Assembly: GCA_011799875.1 (NCBI GenBank)
Contig: CM022303.1
Coordinates: forward strand, 221,119,544 to 221,183,543
DNA length: 64,000 nucleotides
Reading direction: 5' to 3'
Source: Thinopyrum elongatum
Taxonomy: Eukaryota > Streptophyta > Magnoliopsida > Poales > Poaceae
Shown here: positions 58,101 to 64,000 of the stretch, piece by piece
Layout of the letters: each line of letters starts with the position of its first letter
Numbering within the stretch: position 1 is the first letter of the stretch
The notes under the pieces: model-generated
Seen by the model: the letters and a program-made list of their open reading frames with translations, nothing else
Database searches by the model: none
Told to the model about the DNA's origin: nothing
Program-made: the position numbers and the translations under genes

Positions 58101-61100
58101 TACTGATTTTGATATCCAACTGCGAGATCTCGGGCTTCTCATTTGTGAATCGCCTGGTTCCAAAAATGTCACTTGTGGTTATGATGTTGATTACCTTCAT
58201 CAATTGGGCTATGCTAAGATTGGCCATAACACATTCATTGAAGCTGCTCTAAGAACTGATACTTCCTTTTGGAAACTTGAAATATCCGAGTCACAATTTG
58301 ATATTGGGACATGTCGTGATACAACACATGGTCTTGTTCGTTTGGTTTCCCAACTACAAAAGCTATATGCTCTGGATATGCGGGACGCTTTAGCTCATCT
58401 TCAATCTAGGTGGAATATTGTCCAACAGGCAAACGCACAAAATATGCCCAGTGATGCATCAGATATGTCAGAGAGCACTGACAACTTGGCAGATTCTGGA
58501 GAGTGCAAGTCAGATGGTCTGCTTGATGACATAATTGAGGATGCTTTTTACACTGACCAGGCCTACACAGACTACAATTTTTGGGACAAAAATTGTCATA
58601 ACTCATTGAGCAGCAGTGAAATGAACGCTGACTATGAGATGAATATGGCTAACCCTGAGGCAGCTGATGTCGGTGTTTCACACATAGTCACCCCAGAAGC
58701 GAATACTGCCCAAATACCAATTAAGCAGAATTCCTGTCCTGAGCAGATCATTGACTCTTATTATATGCCTGATCTTCTCAATTCATCATTGTCATCATCT
58801 CCTTGTAATGTAAACCATCAGTCATCTGGTGATGATGCTTGTAAAACCATGGACTGTGATGATGGTGGATGGTACAACAATAGCCCCTTGACGATAGTTG
58901 AAAACCATGTTTACAAAAGGAACAGCCCACATCGAGAACATGTGTTCCAACAAGAAGGCAAGCCTGCTGTTTGCAGCTTGAATTCTGATGAATCTTGCAA
59001 TCTGAAAGGCAAGATTCTTATTCATGATATAGATGTTAAGTGGCGAATGTATGCTGGTGATGACTGGCCATTGGCTCACAATGATTCAACTAGCCACCCA
59101 TGCTCAAATGGAAGGGATAGGAGTTCTTCTTTGGAATTCATCGTGTCAGGACTCGGTGTGCAATTTGATATGTATCCAGATGGGGCCGTTTCTGTTTCTA
59201 GGCTATCCATCTCCGCACAGGACCTAAATCTTTGTGACCAAAATATGCATGCTCCATGGAAAATGGTACATATTCCTTTTTCTTTCTAAATTTCATTGAG
59301 CACTTGCTTTCATCATCGATTAACGCCTTTTAACTTCTATCATTCATTTTAATAGGTTCTTGGATGCTACAACTCAAAGGATTACCCAAGAGAATCTTGC
59401 TCCACTGCATTCAAGTTAGAACTAGAGTCTGTAAGACCTGAACCACAGGCTCCTCTAGAAGACTACAGGTATATACAGCATTAAGTTGCACACACAGTGG
59501 ATTAATCTATTGGAAAATATACCTGCTTGTTTCTACTCTGTACTGTGTTCGCTTGATGCTATATAGCTTCAAATGGTTAAAGATAAAGATTACTGTAAGG
59601 ATATCCTATCTACATCATCCATCCATACATAGAAGACATCCTTTGACCTGGTAGATTGTAGTAAAAAATAAGCTATATATTGGTTTCAGAACATTGCAAG
59701 ACTAAATCTTAATGTACTTGACTAATTTATCTTTTTGCCTCAGTTTTGAGCATGGATTTCGAGTCGCTCGACTAGTCGCGACTAGTCTATGAGTCGCAAA
59801 AATATGGTCGACTCAGCTTAGTGTCGACTCGCGACTCTGAGTCGCGACTAGTCACAACGCAGGCTCGACTTCTTCCGAGTCGCTGCCCCAGAGCGACTCG
59901 CATGAGTCGCGACTCGAAAACCATGGTTTTGAGGGGTATATGGAATATGGGGTTTGCACAGTTAAATAGCAGAGACATAGTTTCATGTAGTAACCGTATC
60001 CTGGTGCAATAGTTGTTTTCATCCTATTCCAGTATTAGGTTTGCTTATGTTAATGATATGGGAATTCTGAAGAAAATTTTGTATGGCAGATCCATATTCA
60101 TGATTTGTGCTTGTACGGTATGGTTGGTTGTTTATGCATTCTTGCTCTTTACACCTTTGTTCTTGCCACTAATTTGTGTCTGTTTGAATCTTAAATTGTA
60201 CTCCCTCCGTCCCAAAATAAGTGTCTCAAGCTTAATACAACTTTGTACTAAAGCTAGTACAAAGTTGAGACACTTATTTTGGGACGGAGGGAGTAGTCTG
60301 CAAGAATAGTGCTGGCTTTTTTTCACCTCTCCTTTCTGACACTTTTTATGCTCTCTCAGTTTGTCGTCTGACCCTCTTCTCTTGCATCCTTCTTCAGGTT
60401 ATGCCTTGAGATTTTGCCTCTTCAATTGCATCTTGATCAAGGGCAACTGAACTTCCTCATCAGTTTCTTCCAGAATGACTCAAGTAACAACAACCCTCAT
60501 GTGCCTTGTGAAAATGAGATTGTTGGTATGGACAGCACAACCTACGGAAGCACTACAATTGTGGATGAGGCATTACTTCCCTTTTTCCAGGTATTTTGGA
60601 TTTACCAATTCTTGTTTTCCTCTTAATCGTGGGACTTGATTGGGCACAAAAGAACTCTTTGCACCTATTTAACCTGACATATTCAAAATTTTGAAATTGT
60701 GTGCATTAACAGTCATCATATTCTTTTCCTTTCTCATCTTATTTGCACTGGTAGGCAGCAGCGAGCTGGGCTCTGTTTGTCTTCAGTAAACATTTGTTGA
60801 ATCTGATCTTCTTTTTCTGTGGTGCCAGAAATTCGATGTGAAGCCTCTGGTTCTGCATATCAATTATATTCCTCGCCAGTTTGATCCTATTGCACTGGGT
60901 AAAGGAAATTACGCAGAGCTTCTCAACATCCTTCCATGGAAGGTAATTCGTTGTTGAAAAAGGAAATACTTTAGAGCAGTCAGTTCACTGCTGATTATCT
61001 TAAGATCAATAGGCAACACTGACGATGAATTTTTTTTTGCGTGCAGGGAATCGATTTAAAGCTTAAGAATGTTTCTGCAATGGGTGTTTATGGGTGGAAT

Positions 61101-63478
61101 AGTATATGTGAAACAGTAGCTGCAGAGTGGCTGGAGGACATCTCCAAGAATCAGGTTCTGATCTCTCCATGCACGACTACATTTAGACATGCTTGTTGTT
61201 TTATGCACACAAAAACATACATATTTAATACAAGCAATATCAGAAAGAAAAGGAGATTAAATATACACTTCTCCACGCGAAAGCATAGAGAATATTGTAA
61301 ATCTGCCTTGTCTTACACAAGAATTCCTGTTCGCACCTGAATTCACAATATGCTGCTTGTGCAGGTCCATAAAGTGTTAAAAGGGCTTCCTCCTATAAAG
61401 TCATTAGTTGCCGTCGGTTCAGGCACTAAGAAATTGGTTTCCTTACCAATCAAAAGCTACAAGAAGGACCGGAAGTTGCTCAAGGGAATGCAAAGAGGTA
61501 ATCTGGTTCTATACTGTACATGACACTGATATCAGTAATTAGCTAACATTTCTGTTGGAGTGTTAATAATATGTGATGGTACAGTATTATTAAACAGTAG
61601 TTGAATGATGACATGAGTGGTTACAAATTAGGATGATTCTTACACACTGTTTGGCAGGTGCTGTTGCTTTCATCAGAAGTGTATCCATCGAAGCTGTAGG
61701 CCTTGGTGTCCATTTGGCAGCGGGAGCTCATGATATGCTTTTGAAGACAGAGCGTGCCCTTACAGCTGTTCCACCGCCTTTAACCTCACGTGAAGCAAAA
61801 AAACCCAAAGAAAATATAAGAGCTAACCAGCCTGAAGGTGCACAACAAGGGTTGAAGCAGGTATTCAGTTTGTCTGATTTGTATGATAAAAGCATCTCCT
61901 TTTCTGCCAGTTAAAGATAATTCAATCTCCAGAACCTGCATTGCTGATTCCCTTTATTTTTGTTTGTTTGTTTGGAATAGACCTTGCTTCCTGTTAATTT
62001 CTCTGAACTGGAGTAGTGCTCAAGCCTACATACGCCTTTAATCTTTTCATGTCTTGCGTAGTGTTATTAAGATTAACATGAAACTTGTCCAGGCCTATGA
62101 AAGTTTAACTGATGGGCTTGGAAGGACAGCTTCTGCTTTGATTGGGAATCCTATCAAGGTTTATAATCGTGGGGGTAGTACTGGATCAATACTGGCTACT
62201 GCAATCTGTGGAGCTCCAGCTGCTGCAGTAGCTCCAGTATCAGCTTCCGCTCGTGCTATGCACTATGCACTTCTTGGGCTAAGGAACAGGTGAGTTTTTG
62301 CTTGTTTTCAAATATCGGTGGAAAACAGTCTATGGATACACCATTAGTTACAATCTCCAATTCACCATAAGGGGCTATTAGTTTGGTTCATGTCTTCCTG
62401 AATTCTTAAATTTGTTCATGTCTGTCCGCAACCAACTGTCGTTTCCTATCATTTCCTTCTATGTAGTACGTCAAGTGGTTAAGTACGCAATTTCCTCTTT
62501 AGTCGCATGTATAATCAGTACTAAACAGCTTGCATTTGCCACTTAAGATTTTAACACTAAAAGGGCAGCCCAGTGCACGTAGCTCCCGCTTGCACAGAGT
62601 CCAGGGAAGGGTGGGGCTACTTTGGGTCTTTTGTACGCAGCGTTTCAAAAGACATAAAATAAAAATCCGTATTTTATGTCTCCTTTAATTGCTAAATAAA
62701 ATATTTGTATTGTTGGTAAGACACTGATTTGTGGTGAAGATAAACCCTACAAGAACTATGCAATTGAATTTTATGAGGCAAGCCTGTAATTTATTGGACA
62801 TTCCATATGTAGTGTTCTACTTTTTAAAGTTACCTACCAAGTAACAAAGATAATATAATGGGAGAGTGTTGGGAGGCCAATGAACAAAAGTGAGGGATGC
62901 ATTCGATATTTTGTGGAAGTCCTAACAGTATATTTCGGGCTGGAAGAAAAATAATGCAGCTGATTTGTCCCTTCACACACAGTATTACCTGGTTTTGCAC
63001 TGACCAAGCTAACTGTTGCTGAGTTGCTGTATATAAATTTGTTTTAACAATTACAATTTGTTGATGTAATAATGAATATGGGTCTTAAGGTTCTTGGATC
63101 TTGATAAATGTTTATCCTAGGAACTCCTAATATTTTATTACCCAGGGTCTTGCTAAGTAATCTGACTAAACTCAGTAATTACCAGTTTAGCTGTGCAACA
63201 TTTTTGGGTAATAATCCCTTGAGTTCTTCTATCTTGATTTAACATGATGTGCTTGAGTTCTGCTGGTCAGTGAATTAGTGAATCTGAGGTTATATGCAGG
63301 ATTGATATGCTTCAAACATGTTTACCTCCCGTATGCATGCCACACCGCAATTTAGCCCAACTTTTATCATTCTTGGTAACTGGTTCTTACTTTGTGTACT
63401 GAACTTATTTTTCACAGCCTTGATCCTGAACACAAGAAAGAATCTGCGTACAAATATTCCGGGCCTTCTCAATCGTAG
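52131..63478 (+). CDS. ATG2: Autophagy-related protein 2 (ATG2)
   Basis: Coding exons (GT-AG throughout): 52131-52316, 53237-54258, 54902-55050, 55857-56113, 56200-59265, 59356-59468, 60398-60590, 60829-60942, 61047-61154, 61366-61497, 61658-61860, 62093-62289, 63418-63478. The product would be about 1930 residues, close to plant ATG2. The N terminus has the chorein_N region ([18 protein letters not shown], then [25 protein letters not shown]). Exons 7-9 encode the ATG2 CAD region ([43 protein letters not shown]). Exons 10-13 encode the ATG C region ([38 protein letters not shown]). Known: ATG2 is a rod-like lipid-transfer protein bridging ER and growing autophagosome, working with ATG9 and ATG18. 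Exon 10 lacks one base (TTAAAGGG where TTAAAAGGG is needed near 61380), which would truncate the ATG C region; see findings. Confidence 0.93.
55192..55431. mobile_element. MITE in ATG2 intron 3
   Basis: The left end GGGCATAGTTTGTAC and the right end in reverse GGGCATGTTTGGTTC form a loose terminal inverted repeat. TCA flanks both ends (55189-55191, 55432-55434). The inner arms repeat GCCACA/TGTGGC blocks. The 3-bp duplication fits a Tourist/Harbinger-like MITE. Confidence 0.6.
59750..59930. repeat. GTCGCGACTC palindrome cluster in ATG2 intron 6
   Basis: About 180 bases are dominated by GAGTCGCGACTC, CGACTAGTCGCGACTAG and related palindromes. The outer arms GATTTCGAGTCG and CGACTCGAAAACCATGG are inverted. 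It looks like a highly palindromic small transposon, but I see no clear target duplication. Confidence 0.5.
60201..60293. mobile_element. Stowaway MITE in ATG2 intron 6
   Basis: A 93-bp hairpin from CTCCCTCCGTCCCAAAATAA to TTATTTTGGGACGGAGGGAG between TA dinucleotides (60199-60200 and 60294-60295). The ends are perfect inverted repeats. Confidence 0.9.
62560..62650. mobile_element. Possible SINE-like fragment in ATG2 intron 12
   Basis: The sequence GGCAGCCCAGTGCACGTAGC, then CCCGCTTGC and GGGAAGGGTGGGGCTACTTT, resembles a repeat I recall from many grass introns that ends with a tRNA-like B box. Only one end is present here and no A tail or duplication is evident. Confidence 0.3.
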
Positions 63479-64000
63479 ACTTCAGTGTGGAGGAGGTTGC
63501 CTAGCTATGGTCTCTTCACTCTTGTGTGGCCTATCATCTATTTATGGAAGAAAACTGGTTGTCCGCAAACTTGTACAGTGAAGTGAGAATTCTGTACTGC
63601 TAGAGATCCTTAACCCGAAGAATCAATCGGCATCAGCTGGCCTGCTCTTACTGGAGTTTCTAATACGTCTGTGCAGCTGTACAGTTGTAGGATAGGTTGT
63701 ATGTGGCGTCAAAGCCCTTCTATAGTATCTATAAATTAATATACGCACCATGATTGTAGTCACCGCACCTTTTCCACCTTGGGTGGAGTGGAAATTTTGT
63801 AAACTCCTAGCTTAGGCATTGACTAAGGTCGAGGGAGGGGATCAGGGGGGATGGCTCCAATTTTGTACATAATTTGGTTGCTTTCTGAGTTGTGCAGATG
63901 TAAATAACTCTTTTGTTTCGGTTGGCAATATGTTTGTCGGCTCGCTAAACCGCTGATAATATGTTCTTTTGCTTTGCAACTGTAAATATTGTTACTACTA
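63479..64000 (+). other. ATG2 3' untranslated and downstream sequence
   Basis: After the TAG at 63476-63478 the sequence is T-rich with no coding feature. No canonical AATAAA is visible; GTAAATAACTC near 63900 and ATAAATTAATATA near 63732 are weak candidates. The window ends before another gene. Confidence 0.4.

Overview
The window is nuclear DNA from a grass, most likely a Triticeae species (wheat, Aegilops, rye or barley). Long terminal repeats (LTRs) starting TGATACGTCTCCAACGTATC, non-autonomous gypsy-type elements with a TGGCGCC primer-binding site, many Stowaway MITEs and deeply nested transposons are typical of that group. Two ordinary spliced plant genes sit in this repeat background, both on the + strand. 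The first is a NAC transcription factor of the SOG1 type (28471-32226, 6 coding exons). The second is the autophagy lipid-transfer protein ATG2 (52131-63478, 13 coding exons). I built both exon models by hand from splice sites, reading frame and recalled family sequence.

Layout. 1-639 and 15297-15454: GC-rich unclassified host sequence. 640-15296: a composite of non-autonomous gypsy-type LTR elements (LTR1-A-LTR2-B-LTR2-B'-LTR1) bounded by one 5-bp target duplication (CGGGT); it holds unknown ORFs of about 226 and 279 codons. 15464-16338: a small Mutator-like element with a 9-bp duplication. 16614-27201: a 5'-truncated LINE (- strand), split by a PIF/Harbinger-type element (17789-27054), itself split by a Ty3/gypsy element (19265-26672). 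Each layer has its own target duplication. 27220-28081: a second probable Mutator-like insertion just upstream of SOG1. 33845-36200: a 2.36-kb terminal-inverted-repeat element carrying two divergent open genes, one with a B3 DNA-binding domain and one unknown. 38149-38683: MITEs. 39789-43964: a 4.2-kb solo LTR of the same family as the nested gypsy, cutting an open reading frame. 44307-50743: a Ty1/copia element (- strand) with decayed gag-pol. 50953-51294: a 70-bp tandem duplication and a Helitron-like 3' terminus. ATG2 follows, with several MITEs in its introns.

The genes do not form an operon or pathway. SOG1 (DNA-damage transcription control) and ATG2 (autophagosome growth) are independent neighbours about 20 kb apart. 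The points most worth checking are the two-gene TIR element with a B3 domain, the composite LTR array with a near-identical internal tract, and a one-base frameshift in exon 10 of ATG2. Element family names are from memory and no database was searched.
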